A stretch of DNA of 64,000 nucleotides from Ga0077527 sp964433345 (lineage in GTDB: Bacteria > Pseudomonadota > Gammaproteobacteria > Burkholderiales > SG8-41). The notes beneath the pieces were generated by a model. The model did no database searches and had not been told where the DNA came from. It saw only the letters and a list, made by a program, of their open reading frames with translations. The DNA lies in NCBI GenBank assembly GCA_964433345.1, contig CAYSQJ010000008.1, positions 78,957-142,956 of the forward strand, given 5' to 3'. The translations under genes were made by a program, and so were the position numbers. This document shows, in pieces, positions 38,038-46,450 of this stretch. Position 1 is the first letter of the stretch, and each line of letters starts with the position of its first letter.

Positions 38038-38901
38038 CTAGAAGCTGTGGCGGATGCCCAACCGCAGACCCTGGCGACGGTACAGGTTGCCCTGTTCGTG
38101 GTTCACCAGGTCATAGGTCAGCGCCCACGTGGGCGTCAGCCAGTGTTGCCCGCTGAGGGTCCAGTTGCGTACATCGCTGGCAAGGACGCCCCGCGGCGGG
38201 CCGACATTCTCGACTTCGCGGCCATCACTGTAGGACACGCCGACAGAACTGCGGTCGGCATAGTAATAACTCAGCTGCACCCGGTGACTGGCCCCCGACG
38301 ACCCACCCTCGGGTCTGCCGGAATACAGGGTATAGGCTCCGCGGAAATTACCCCAGTAGCGCTCGGCCAGCAGTGACAGGACATTGCTCGCCGTCAGGGT
38401 GTACTCGTTATGGCGCAAGCCGATGCCGAGACCCCAGCCACCGGGCAGGCTTTTCTGCAACTGGCCGTAAACCGAATGCTTTGCCAGCACCTCATGTGTC
38501 GGACTGAGGCTGCCCTCGACCTGGGCCGTCCAGCTGGCGCCCAGCGGGTAATAGAGTCCTGCATGGACCTCGCTGTCATCGAGGCCGAAGCGGCGTGTCT
38601 CCCGCAAACCGCCGTACAGCACCTGCCGGTCGCCGAAACGGTGCGAGCCCAGAAGATAGGTGCTGGTCCAATCCGGCAGATTGTTGCTCAGCGTCTCCCG
38701 GCTGTATCCGGCTTCGATTTCATTGCGGACCGGCTTGAGGCCGATCGCGCCGGCACCGGCCTTCAGACCGCCGCTGGCAGGCTCAGGCTGGGCCTGCAAG
38801 GGAATGGCGGACAAGCCCAGGAGCACCGCCAATGCCCAGGATGCTGCTGTCGCTCCTGGCACCAGCCCGGACAAGTGATGCGAAGTGCATGGACAAGTCA
38901 T
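38038..38901 (-). CDS. YaiO-family outer-membrane beta-barrel protein
   Basis: This 287-residue protein has a signal peptide (AASWALAVLLGLSAIPLQAQ) and alternating beta strands typical of a small barrel (for example NEIEAGYSRETLSNNLPDWTS, HRVQLSYYYADRSSVGVSYSDGR). The C-terminus ends in Phe (GIRHSF), as expected for BAM-inserted barrels. DWTSTYLLGSHRFGDRQVLYGGLRET and LTPTWALTYDLVNHEQG match the YaiO family as I know it. A barrel of this size could export the polysaccharide made by the adjacent synthase or anchor it. ATG 38901 overlaps the response-regulator stop (ATGA). Confidence 0.82.
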   Translation of the reverse strand: MTCPCTSHHLSGLVPGATAASWALAVLLGLSAIPLQAQPEPASGGLKAGAGAIGLKPVRNEIEAGYSRETLSNNLPDWTSTYLLGSHRFGDRQVLYGGLRETRRFGLDDSEVHAGLYYPLGASWTAQVEGSLSPTHEVLAKHSVYGQLQKSLPGGWGLGIGLRHNEYTLTASNVLSLLAERYWGNFRGAYTLYSGRPEGGSSGASHRVQLSYYYADRSSVGVSYSDGREVENVGPPRGVLASDVRNWTLSGQHWLTPTWALTYDLVNHEQGNLYRRQGLRLGIRHSF

Positions 38902-39347
38902 TTTTTTCTTCCTTTGACCAGGCGCTTGATGCGGGCACGCAGCTCTTCAGGCTTGAACGGCTTGACCAGATAATCATCCGCACCGCTGTCCAGCGCCCTC
39001 ACAATATCCTTCTCCTGGGATTTGGCGGTCAGCATCAGCACCGGCACATCACGCCAGCCGTCCTGCGCGCGTATCGCGCCAAGCAACTGGTAACCGTCGG
39101 CATGCGGCAGCATCACGTCGAGCATGACCAGCGCCGGCGCTTCGATGCGGCCGATGAGTTCCATGGCGGCACGCCCGTCGCTGGCCAGTTCGACCCGATA
39201 GCCTTCGCGCTCGAGTATGAAACGCAGCAGATAGGCAATCTGGCCATCATCCTCGACCACCAGCGCGACATCCGGGGGCGAAATACCCGCATCCATTTCC
39301 TGATTTCCGGCAAGCCTTGCCGGGCCTTTGACATCGTGGCCCTGCAT
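38898..39347 (-). CDS. receiver-only response regulator
   Basis: This 149-residue protein consists of a CheY-like receiver with no output domain. Seen: acidic pocket VVEDD, phospho-acceptor Asp in LVMLDVMLPHADG, the Thr position VLMLTAKS, and the invariant Lys in DYLVKPFKPEELRARI. First gene of the five-gene operon, overlapping the barrel gene by four bases. Because it lacks a DNA-binding domain, it probably acts by protein contact, for instance on the HEAT protein or the synthase. Start: ATG 39347 as the longest frame; ATG 39296 (giving MDAGISPPDVALVVEDD) is equally likely. Confidence 0.88.
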   Translation of the reverse strand: MQGHDVKGPARLAGNQEMDAGISPPDVALVVEDDGQIAYLLRFILEREGYRVELASDGRAAMELIGRIEAPALVMLDVMLPHADGYQLLGAIRAQDGWRDVPVLMLTAKSQEKDIVRALDSGADDYLVKPFKPEELRARIKRLVKGRKK

Positions 39348-39450
39348 TTTACAGAAGCCCGCGCAGACTCAGTGCGGAGTCGCCCTCAAGTGCCCTATAC
39401 CGCGGAGCACGCCAGGCGCCAGCGCCAGCGCCAGCATCGCCTGCACATAC

Positions 39451-39497
39451 AGGATAAATGTAAATATTTGTTTTTAAACAACTTTATTAAAATTCAC
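39451..39497. promoter_or_regulatory. AT-rich island upstream of the polysaccharide operon
   Basis: This roughly 47-bp stretch is almost pure A/T in a GC-rich context, with the palindrome TTGTTTTTAAACAA at 39468-39481. It lies about 100 bases before the response-regulator start. A tandem GCCAGC hexamer run (39411-39434) lies between the two. It is the best place for the operon promoter or a nucleoid-protein site; I could not fix a -35/-10 pair. Confidence 0.4.
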
Positions 39498-39531
39498 GTG
39501 AGCAAGTTGCTGCCAGTGTCGCAAGCCACCG

Positions 39532-40461
39532 TCAGGCGGGCTGCGCCCGCGGATGCCCCTCGCGTCCCTGTGCCAGCAATGACGGCACATCGCCTGCACA
39601 CTGGATGCGGTGCATCACGCGCCGGTAACCGCCGTCAAAGGGATCGCGGTGATGCATCACGCAGCGGTTGTCCCAGATCAGCAGGTCGCCCGCCTGCCAC
39701 TCGTGATGCCAAGTGAAGCGGTCCTGGGTCGCATGCGCCCACAGCGCGTCGAGCAGTTCTTCGGATTCGGCGACAGGCAAGCCGTTGATGTAGGCATTGG
39801 GCCGGCGACCCAAGTACAAAGCATTGCAACCAGTCTCCGGATGGGTGCGGATGATCGGGTGGCTGGGACCCGGTGCCTCGCGCACATCACTGACCGGCTT
39901 GAAACCCTCACGTAGATCACCCGCGCTGTTGTAGGTCATGTCGTGTTTCAGCGTGCGCCCTTCGATGCGCCTGCGCAGCGCCGGGTCCAGTGTCTCCAGG
40001 GCCAGGTACATGTTGGCGAATCCGGTGTTGCCACCCCGCGGCGGCACTTCCAAGGAGTACAGCGCGCTGTACGACAGCGGACAATCGCGGTAGGAGTTGT
40101 CGGAATGCCAGACCACTTCCGCATCGCGCAGCACGCCGATCGCCTCCCCGTTCTCGGTGACATTGGAAACCACAACAATCTCCGGATGCGGCCGCGCCCG
40201 CTCCTTGCCGGTTTTCGCCAGCGGCGCGAAATCCAGCTTGCCGAGTCTTTTCCCGAAGGCGATCAGCTCGGGATCGGTTAGCGCCTGGCCGCGGATGCGG
40301 ATCACCAGGTGGTCGAGCAATGCCCGGTAAACCGCGGCAAAGGCATCTTCGCTCAATGACTTGAGATCGCCGCAGGACACTTCGGCACCCAGCGCAGGCG
40401 CCGTCGGCTTCACCGTCACGCCATCCCTGCCCTGCAAAACCCCGGATTCCGCCATACCCAT
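39532..40461 (-). CDS. TauD/TfdA-family 2-oxoglutarate-dependent dioxygenase
   Basis: This 309-residue iron(II)/2-oxoglutarate oxygenase has the HxD motif VWHSDNSY (H119, D121). The distal His lies in WDNRCVMHHRDPF (about H270) and the oxoglutarate-binding Arg cluster in YRRVMHR. The family hydroxylates sulfonates, phenoxyacids and other small acids, releasing a leaving group. Start ATG 40461 with AAGGG seven bases upstream; a GTG at 40464 and ATG at 40455 are alternatives. It follows the FAH gene by ten bases, so a shared aromatic-acid or ether-cleavage pathway is plausible. Confidence 0.87.
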   Translation of the reverse strand: MGMAESGVLQGRDGVTVKPTAPALGAEVSCGDLKSLSEDAFAAVYRALLDHLVIRIRGQALTDPELIAFGKRLGKLDFAPLAKTGKERARPHPEIVVVSNVTENGEAIGVLRDAEVVWHSDNSYRDCPLSYSALYSLEVPPRGGNTGFANMYLALETLDPALRRRIEGRTLKHDMTYNSAGDLREGFKPVSDVREAPGPSHPIIRTHPETGCNALYLGRRPNAYINGLPVAESEELLDALWAHATQDRFTWHHEWQAGDLLIWDNRCVMHHRDPFDGGYRRVMHRIQCAGDVPSLLAQGREGHPRAQPA

Positions 40462-40471
40462 CACTTGCCCT

Positions 40472-41341
40472 TCATTTCAGATTGATCTTGTTGACTATGC
40501 GGCCGATGTCTTCGACCTCGCACTCGCAGACATCGCCATGCTTGAGGAACACCGGCGGCGTGCGCGAAAAGCCGACGCCGAAAGGCGTTCCCGTGGGAAT
40601 CAGGTCGCCGGGCATCAGCGTGGTGCCCTGCGAGGCATAGGCGATGATCTGGTTGATGTTGAAAATCAGGTTCTTCGTGTTCGACTTCTGCATCTCCTCG
40701 CCATTGAGCAAGGTGCGCACATCGAGATCGTGCGGATCGTCGATCTCGTCACGGGTGACGATGTACGGCCCCCAGGGACAAAAGGTGTCCAGCGACTTGC
40801 CGCGGTCCCACTGCTTGGCATTGGCGAACTGCAGGTCGCGCGCGGAGACATCGTTGACGACGCTGTAGCCGCAGACATAGTCGAGCGCATCCTTCTCCGC
40901 TATGTTGCGGCCGCGACGGCCGATGACCACGGCAAGCTCGACCTCGTAATCCACTTCCCGGGTCACGCTCTCCGGCCAGCTCAGCTCGTCATAGGGCCCG
41001 GTGATCGAATTCGGAAACTTGCTGAACAGCACCGGCTCCGTCGGCACCGGCAGCTTCGCCTCCTTGCAGTGGTCGATGTAGTTGAGGCCGACCGCAATGA
41101 TCTTCGAGGGCGCGAGCAACGGTGCGGTCAGGCGAACATCGTCAATATCAAATGTGCGCCGCGTCGGGCTGTCGATGGCCTCGCGCACGCGCTCGAGCAT
41201 GGCGTCCCCGCCGCGCACGATCTGCAGCAGGTCGCCGTCCTCGCCCACCGGCAGGCCGGCGGCCTTGAGGTCGACCACGGTATCGCCGTCGAGTACACCG
41301 GGACGGATTTCATTGTGTGCTATGAAAGTCAGTAATTTCAA
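40472..41341 (-). CDS. fumarylacetoacetate hydrolase-family protein
   Basis: This 289-residue FAH-family enzyme typically hydrolyses or decarboxylates 2-oxo acids in aromatic degradation. Seen: IIAVGLNYIDHCKEAKLPVPTEPVLFSKFPNS, the metal site EVDYEVELAVVIGRRGRNI (E-x-E), GYSVVNDVSARDLQ, and IPTGTPFGVGFSRTPPVFLKHGD. Start: TTG 41341 gives the family-typical MKLLTF N-terminus; no ATG or clear Shine-Dalgarno is available. It is the first of a two-gene unit with the dioxygenase. Confidence 0.88.
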   Translation of the reverse strand: MKLLTFIAHNEIRPGVLDGDTVVDLKAAGLPVGEDGDLLQIVRGGDAMLERVREAIDSPTRRTFDIDDVRLTAPLLAPSKIIAVGLNYIDHCKEAKLPVPTEPVLFSKFPNSITGPYDELSWPESVTREVDYEVELAVVIGRRGRNIAEKDALDYVCGYSVVNDVSARDLQFANAKQWDRGKSLDTFCPWGPYIVTRDEIDDPHDLDVRTLLNGEEMQKSNTKNLIFNINQIIAYASQGTTLMPGDLIPTGTPFGVGFSRTPPVFLKHGDVCECEVEDIGRIVNKINLK

Positions 41342-41378
41342 AAGCTTGTCTCACAGGCTGGATGACGGAACTCAACGC

Positions 41379-41831
41379 TCAGCGCGGCGTGGCATGTTCC
41401 GGAAATTGCAGGGCTGACAGCGTGCCGCGGGCCACGTCCGCGGGCGCCTCTTCATTCGGGAAATTCAGTTCGACCTTGTTGCCCACCGGGTCGCGCATGA
41501 ACATCTGGAAACCGGCGCCGGGCACATTCTGTTCATCGAACTTGATGCCGAGTTTCTGCAGGCGCTCGCGAAACTGCGGCACGCCGGAAACGTCGTAGGC
41601 GGTATGGTCATAGCTGCTGCGCTTCTCGTCCACTCCCTGCCAGTCCGGCTTGAAACGCACGACCACGTGGATCAGCGGATGATCGCCGCAGTACAGCCAT
41701 AGTCCCTTGTTCGGAAAATCCGGCCGAGGACCCACGGTCAGGCCCAGCCCTTCACAATAGAATTTCTCGATCGCCGGCAGGTCGCTGTCGCGGCAGCCGA
41801 TGTTGATGTGATGGATTCCGCGGGTCTTCAT
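41379..41831 (-). CDS. VOC-superfamily (glyoxalase/dioxygenase fold) protein
   Basis: This 150-residue protein has paired beta-alpha-beta-beta-beta modules. Metal-site candidates are the His in GIHHINIGCRD, the His in SYDHTAYDVSG and the Glu in DPVGNKVELNFPNEE, as in glyoxalase I and extradiol dioxygenase relatives. Substrate is unknown; position near FAH and TauD-like genes suggests catabolism of a small organic acid. Start ATG 41831 behind GAGGAG; longer frame upstream rejected. Confidence 0.85.
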   Translation of the reverse strand: MKTRGIHHINIGCRDSDLPAIEKFYCEGLGLTVGPRPDFPNKGLWLYCGDHPLIHVVVRFKPDWQGVDEKRSSYDHTAYDVSGVPQFRERLQKLGIKFDEQNVPGAGFQMFMRDPVGNKVELNFPNEEAPADVARGTLSALQFPEHATPR

Positions 41832-41948
41832 GATCTGCTCTCCTCGGTGGCGTTTCACGATCCGGACGCTTGGCGCGCATGACTGGTACTTTGACACAGC
41901 CGACCGCGGCTTGCCAGTCGCCACGGGTTCGTGTTCTGCTTCGCAGCC

Positions 41949-42722
41949 ATGACTTACCTGATCGTCTGCTCGGTCGCCGCACTCGCCGCGCTGCTGACGT
42001 TTTTTTCCGGCTTCGGGCTTGGCACGCTTCTGCTGCCCGCCTTCGCGCTGTTCTTCGCGATCGAAAAGGCGGTGGCGCTGACTGCCATCGTCCACTTCCT
42101 GAACGGCATCTTCAAACTCGCACTGGTGCGCCGGCACATCAATTGGGGCGTCGCGCTGCGCTTCGGCCTGCCTGCAGCCCTCGGCGCGCTGGCAGGCGCC
42201 TGGCTGCTGGTGCGCATGACCGAAAGCGAAGTTCGTATCCGCTACAGCCTGATCGGCCACGAGGTCGCGATCACGCCGGCACAACTGATCATCGGCCTGT
42301 TGCTGCTGGCCTTCGCCATCTCGGAAATGCGACCGGCGTCAAAAAGGATGACTTTCGAACCCCGTTACCAGATTCCCGGCGGCCTGATCTGCGGCTTCTT
42401 CGGCGGTCTCGCCGGCCTGCAGGGCGCCCTGCGCTCGGCCTTCCTGATCAAGGCCGGACTCGACAAGGCAGCCTATGTCGCCACCGGCGCTGCGGTGGCC
42501 TTTTTCATCGACCTGTCGCGGCTGTCGATGTACGCAAGCCTGATCGCCAGGCACCACGCTGAATTCGACTATGTGCTGCTCGGCGCCGCAGTGTTTGCCG
42601 CGCTGGCCGGTTCGGTCGCCGGCAACCGTTTCCTGCACAAGGCCACGATGCCCGGCATCCAGAAGCTGGTCGCGGTGCTGCTGTTCGCCGTCGCGCTGGG
42701 CCTGATCACCGGCCTGCTCTGA
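41949..42722 (+). CDS. TSUP-family (TauE/SafE) membrane permease
   Basis: This 257-residue protein has about seven to eight transmembrane helices (ALAALLTFFSGFGLGTLLLPAFALFF at the start, LVAVLLFAVALGLITGLL at the end). Its two repeated halves are typical of TSUP anion exporters for sulfite, sulfoacetate and other organosulfur anions. ICGFFGGLAGLQGALRSAFLIKAG matches the second signature repeat. Start ATG 41949 gives a normal N-terminus; GTG 41931 is an alternative. The TauD-like gene nearby makes an organosulfonate connection worth considering. Confidence 0.82.
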   Translation: MTYLIVCSVAALAALLTFFSGFGLGTLLLPAFALFFAIEKAVALTAIVHFLNGIFKLALVRRHINWGVALRFGLPAALGALAGAWLLVRMTESEVRIRYSLIGHEVAITPAQLIIGLLLLAFAISEMRPASKRMTFEPRYQIPGGLICGFFGGLAGLQGALRSAFLIKAGLDKAAYVATGAAVAFFIDLSRLSMYASLIARHHAEFDYVLLGAAVFAALAGSVAGNRFLHKATMPGIQKLVAVLLFAVALGLITGLL

Positions 42723-42743
42723 ACACTTCACCACGGAACCCAC

Positions 42744-43664
42744 ATGTCCCCAGTCCTCTTCCGCCTCGGCGGCTACCAGAAACCCGCGTCAATCCATACC
42801 CGCGCCTGCCTGCGTTTCGGCGAAGTGCTCAGGCGTGAAGCCGGCGGGGCCGTCGATTTCCAGTTTGTGCCCGACGTGCTCTCCCTCGGTCACAAGTCAG
42901 GCGAACTGCCGCTGATGGTCGAACGCGGCGAACTCTCGGCCTGCTACATCTCGGCGCTGCGTTTCGCAAAATGGGTGCCCGAGCTGGCATTGTTCGACCT
43001 GCCCTTCCAGTTTCCAGATCGCGCGTCAGCCTACCGTGCGCTCGACGGCCGTCTCGGACAATCACTGGGAAAAAAGGTCGCCGAACAGTCGCCCTTCCGT
43101 CTGCTCGCGTACTGGGACAACGGCTTCCGCCACTTCAGCAACCGGGTGCGACCGATCCGTAAACCCGCCGACTGCAAGCGCATCCGCATCCGCATCCAGA
43201 TGAGCGAGCTGCAGGCCGAATCGCTGCGCCTGCTCGGCATGGAACCGATACTCGAGGACATCAAGATCTTCGTCGAGCAGATCGGCGGCGACCGTTTCGA
43301 CGCCCAGGACAATCCGCTGACCAACATCGTCAACTTCAACATCCACAAACACCACCGCTACATCACGCTGTCAGGCCACGTCTATGGCGTCGCCTGCCTG
43401 ATGGCCAACCGCGCGCAGTACGAATCCTGGCCGGCGGAAGTACGGCGCGCCGTTGACATTGCAGCAGCCGAAGCCACGGTGCTGCAACGCCAGCTCGCAG
43501 CAGCGGAAGATGAGGAAATGCTCAAACGCCTGGACCCGGCGCAGAACGAAGTCGTGCGACTGACGGCGGAGGAACACCGCGCCTTCGCAGAAGCGGTCAA
43601 GCCGGTGACCGACAAGTACCGTAAGGATTTCGGCGACAGTTATTTCGCATTGCTGGACCAGTAA
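42744..43664 (+). CDS. DctP/TRAP-type solute-binding protein lacking a signal peptide
   Basis: This 306-residue protein has the DctP fold: GELSACYISALRFAKWVPELALFDLPFQFPD, RLLAYWDNGFRHFSNRVRPI with the carboxylate-binding Arg, and HRYITLSGHVYGVACLMANRAQYESWP. The N-terminus MSPVLFRLGGYQKPASIHTRACLRFGEVL starts directly in the mature first strand with no export signal, and the region upstream does not supply one in frame. No dctQ or dctM is adjacent. It may be a cytoplasmic binding protein, an exported protein with a lost signal, or a start lying elsewhere. It begins 21 bases after the TSUP permease gene. Confidence 0.8.
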   Translation: MSPVLFRLGGYQKPASIHTRACLRFGEVLRREAGGAVDFQFVPDVLSLGHKSGELPLMVERGELSACYISALRFAKWVPELALFDLPFQFPDRASAYRALDGRLGQSLGKKVAEQSPFRLLAYWDNGFRHFSNRVRPIRKPADCKRIRIRIQMSELQAESLRLLGMEPILEDIKIFVEQIGGDRFDAQDNPLTNIVNFNIHKHHRYITLSGHVYGVACLMANRAQYESWPAEVRRAVDIAAAEATVLQRQLAAAEDEEMLKRLDPAQNEVVRLTAEEHRAFAEAVKPVTDKYRKDFGDSYFALLDQ

Positions 43665-43714
43665 GCCGCAGCCTGAGGCTGGACGCAGGCCGGAGTCCGC
43701 GATCGCTGTGAAGT

Positions 43715-44617
43715 TCAGCTTTTGCGCCGGGTCTGCACCTTTACGTCGGATGGCCGTGCCTGCCGGTACCAGTCGAGGATCTGGTCACCCGTCCAGAACT
43801 CCACTCCCGGTTCGTCACGCAGCCTGCGGAACACGTTCTCGAAATACTTGATCCGGTGCGGCACGCCCGAGATGTAGGGATGCACGGCGATGGCCATCAC
43901 TTTCAACCGCTTCTCGCCCTCCTCGTACAGCCGCTCGAACTGGTCCATGCAGCGCGACTCGAACTCGGCCGCGCTGTGGTGCTGCACCATCATCATCGCG
44001 ATATCGTTGAGCTCCACCGAATACGGCATAGCCACGACCTTGCCGTGGCGGGTCTCGATGTCACAGGGTTCGTCATCAACCACCCAGTCGGCGATGTACT
44101 GGATTCCCGCTTCGGCGAGATAATCCGGCGTGAACAGGGTTTCGGTCAGCCCCGGCGCCAGCCAGCCCACCGGCGCCTTGCCGGTGAAGGCCTTGATCTG
44201 CTTTACCGTGCGCTTGATCATCGCGCGCTGGTCCTTCTCGACATGAGTCGGCTGCTGGTCCCAGGAATGGCCGACAAATTCCCAGCCCGACTTCAGCGAT
44301 TCCTCGGCGATGCGCGCGTAGTCGGTGCAGATGCGGCCGTTGGTGAACAGCGAAGCCTTGATGTCGAGTTCATCCAGCGCCTGCTTGATGCGCCAGAAAC
44401 CGACGCGGTTGCCGTACTCGTGCCAGGCCCAGTGCGCGAAGTCCGGCAGGCGTGTGACATGCGTCGGCGGCGGCAGCACCTGTCGCGGCATCGGCCGGCC
44501 AATGTCCCAGACCTCGACGTTGACCACCGGCCACACGATCAGGCGCACGCCTGCGGGCGGCTTCAGCGGCGGACGGTCGATGATGGGCACATAGGGCAGG
44601 CGCTTCGACGGAATCAT
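43715..44617 (-). CDS. polysaccharide deacetylase/allantoinase (PuuE)-like protein
   Basis: This 300-residue carbohydrate esterase 4-fold protein is of the PuuE/imidase branch. Seen: RVGFWRIKQALDELDIKASLFTNGR, the His in WEFVGHSWDQQPT, GWLAPGLTETLFTPDYLAEAGIQYIADWVVDDEP, and MAIAVHPYISGVPHRIKYFE. The relatives hydrolyse cyclic amides or acetyl groups. Start ATG 44617 with GGAGC upstream. A perfect -10 hexamer TATAAT lies on the minus strand at 44668-44663, though no good -35 accompanies it. Although polysaccharide deacetylase is the usual database name, proximity to an amidohydrolase favours small-molecule chemistry. Confidence 0.83.
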   Translation of the reverse strand: MIPSKRLPYVPIIDRPPLKPPAGVRLIVWPVVNVEVWDIGRPMPRQVLPPPTHVTRLPDFAHWAWHEYGNRVGFWRIKQALDELDIKASLFTNGRICTDYARIAEESLKSGWEFVGHSWDQQPTHVEKDQRAMIKRTVKQIKAFTGKAPVGWLAPGLTETLFTPDYLAEAGIQYIADWVVDDEPCDIETRHGKVVAMPYSVELNDIAMMMVQHHSAAEFESRCMDQFERLYEEGEKRLKVMAIAVHPYISGVPHRIKYFENVFRRLRDEPGVEFWTGDQILDWYRQARPSDVKVQTRRKS

Positions 44618-44682
44618 GCGGGGCTCCGGTTCAGGATGTGGATGCGGCAGATATGCACAACGATTATAACGACGCTTCGGCG

Positions 44683-44711
44683 TTGAGCCTGATGGAAGCT
44701 TGCACTACCAT
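44683..44711 (+). promoter_or_regulatory. possible promoter for the amidohydrolase gene
   Basis: TTGAGC (44683-44688) and TACCAT (44706-44711) are separated by 17 bases, each matching consensus at four of six positions. The predicted start is about 35 bases before the ATG at 44751. It partly faces the divergent deacetylase promoter area. Confidence 0.35.
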
Positions 44712-44750
44712 CCCTGTTCTTCGACCAAACCAAGACTGAAAAGAAAAACC

Positions 44751-45626
44751 ATGGACCTGCCCTGCCTGCCCCCGATCGCCGACACCCGCCCGCCGAAAAT
44801 CCCTACACCCGCCGGCGCCTGCGACACGCATTTCCACATTTTCGGTCCGGTCGCGAAATTTCCTTTCGCCGAGAAGCGTTCGTACACGCCCGACGATGCG
44901 CCGCTGGAAGCACTCCTGAAAATGCTGGATACGCTGGGCATGGCCCGCGGCGTGGTCGTGCAGGGACACCCCTACGGCACCGACAACACGGTCGTGCTCG
45001 ATGCCCTGAAACGTGAGCCGAGGCGCCTGCGCGCGGCCGCCATCGTCAAACCCGACACCGGTCGCGATGAACTGAAGAAACTGGCCGATGCCGGCGTGCG
45101 CGCGCTGCGTTTCCACCACATGCCCCATGGCGTCGGTTTCAGCCCGCTGGGCATGCAATCCTTCGAGAAGCTGTCGCCGCTGATGGCCGAACTCGGCCTG
45201 CACGCCCAGTTCATGATGGACGCCAACGCGCTCGACAGTGCGCTGCCTTTCTTCAAAAACTGGAAACTGCCCATCGTGCTCGATCACATGGGCAACGTCG
45301 ACGGCACGAAGGGCGCCAAGCAGCCCGGCGTGCAGCAGATGTGCCGGCTGCTGGCCGAGGGGAAAATCTGGGTCAAGGTGTCGGGCAGCTACCGCGTATC
45401 GACGCAGTATCCGGACTACCCCGACGCGCAGGCCATCCACGAAGCGCTGGTCAAGGCCAACCCCGAACAGGTGATCTGGGGCACCGACTGGCCGCATCCG
45501 CGACTGGAAAAGGACATGCCCGAGGACGGGCACCTGCTCGACCTGTTCAACGCCTGGACGCCGGATGCGGTGCTGAGGAAAAAAATCCTGGTCGACAATC
45601 CGGCGAGGCTTTACGGCTTCAGCTGA
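44751..45626 (+). CDS. amidohydrolase family 2 (PDC lactonase-like)
   Basis: This 291-residue TIM-barrel metal hydrolase has the N-terminal metal motif CDTHFHIFGP, the strand-6 element LPIVLDHMGNVDG, and the C-terminal VIWGTDWPHPRLEKDMPEDGHL. The arrangement is that of the 2-pyrone-4,6-dicarboxylate lactonase (LigI) group, whose members open lactones in aromatic degradation. Substrate not determined. Start ATG 44751 chosen because the protein then begins just before the first motif; the Shine-Dalgarno is weak. Divergent from the deacetylase-like gene. Confidence 0.86.
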   Translation: MDLPCLPPIADTRPPKIPTPAGACDTHFHIFGPVAKFPFAEKRSYTPDDAPLEALLKMLDTLGMARGVVVQGHPYGTDNTVVLDALKREPRRLRAAAIVKPDTGRDELKKLADAGVRALRFHHMPHGVGFSPLGMQSFEKLSPLMAELGLHAQFMMDANALDSALPFFKNWKLPIVLDHMGNVDGTKGAKQPGVQQMCRLLAEGKIWVKVSGSYRVSTQYPDYPDAQAIHEALVKANPEQVIWGTDWPHPRLEKDMPEDGHLLDLFNAWTPDAVLRKKILVDNPARLYGFS

Positions 45627-45648
45627 CGGCCCGCGCGATTATCGCGCT

Positions 45649-46344
45649 TCAGGCCACGGTGCCAAACAGGATGCCGACGGCGGCCGTGAGCGCCATTGCC
45701 AGCGCCCCCCAGAAGGTCACCCGCACGGCACCCAGCATGGCGCTGGCGCCGCCGACCCTGGCTGCCAGCCCGCCGAGGACCGCGAGAAACACCAGGGATG
45801 TGCCTGATACCAGTGGAATCAGACCCGGTCCCGGCATCAGCGCAGCCGCGAGCAGCGGCATCGCGGCCCCGACCGCGAAACTCGCGGCCGAAGCCAGCGC
45901 AGCCTGGACCGGCCGGGCACTGAGGGTTTCGGTGATGCCCAGTTCGTCACGTGCATGCGCGCCCAGTGCGTCATGGGCCATCAACTGTTCGGCCACCTGA
46001 CGGGCCAATGCCGGATCCAGGCCCCTGCTGATGTAGATTGCGGTCAGTTCCCGGTGTTCGCCGGTGCGGTCGGTTTCGAGTTCCCTGCGCTCCAGGTCGA
46101 GCGCTGCCTTCTCCGAATCGGCCTGCGAACACACCGACACGTATTCGCCGGCGGCCATCGACATCGCGCCGGCCACCAGCCCGGCAATTCCGGCAACCAT
46201 GATGCCGCCGTGCGTGGCATTGGCTGCGGCAACACCCAGGATGAGGCTCGCGGTCGACACGATGCCGTCATTGGCGCCGAGGACGGCTGCGCGCAACCAG
46301 CCGATATGGCCGATGCGGTGACGTTCCTTGTGACGCGCCGTCAT
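45649..46344 (-). CDS. VIT/CCC1-family iron/manganese transporter
   Basis: This 231-residue membrane protein is of the VIT1/CCC1 family. GWLRAAVLGANDGIVSTASLILGVAAA is the family's signature first helix. AGAMSMAAGEYVSVCSQADSEKAAL follows with metal-site Met/Glu, then a cytosolic helical hairpin (about 85-135) and three C-terminal helices. It exports or sequesters Fe(II)/Mn(II). Start ATG 46344 fits the family N-terminus; ATG 46383 with GGAG upstream is an alternative. Confidence 0.88.
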   Translation of the reverse strand: MTARHKERHRIGHIGWLRAAVLGANDGIVSTASLILGVAAANATHGGIMVAGIAGLVAGAMSMAAGEYVSVCSQADSEKAALDLERRELETDRTGEHRELTAIYISRGLDPALARQVAEQLMAHDALGAHARDELGITETLSARPVQAALASAASFAVGAAMPLLAAALMPGPGLIPLVSGTSLVFLAVLGGLAARVGGASAMLGAVRVTFWGALAMALTAAVGILFGTVA

Positions 46345-46450
46345 GTCGCGATTGCCGGTGCCGACGGGATGCCGCCTGCGCATCGGGCAACGCTCCATTT
46401 GTGCAGACGGCCGAGCGATGCGCTGCCGGCCGTCCGGAGGACGCCTGTGG

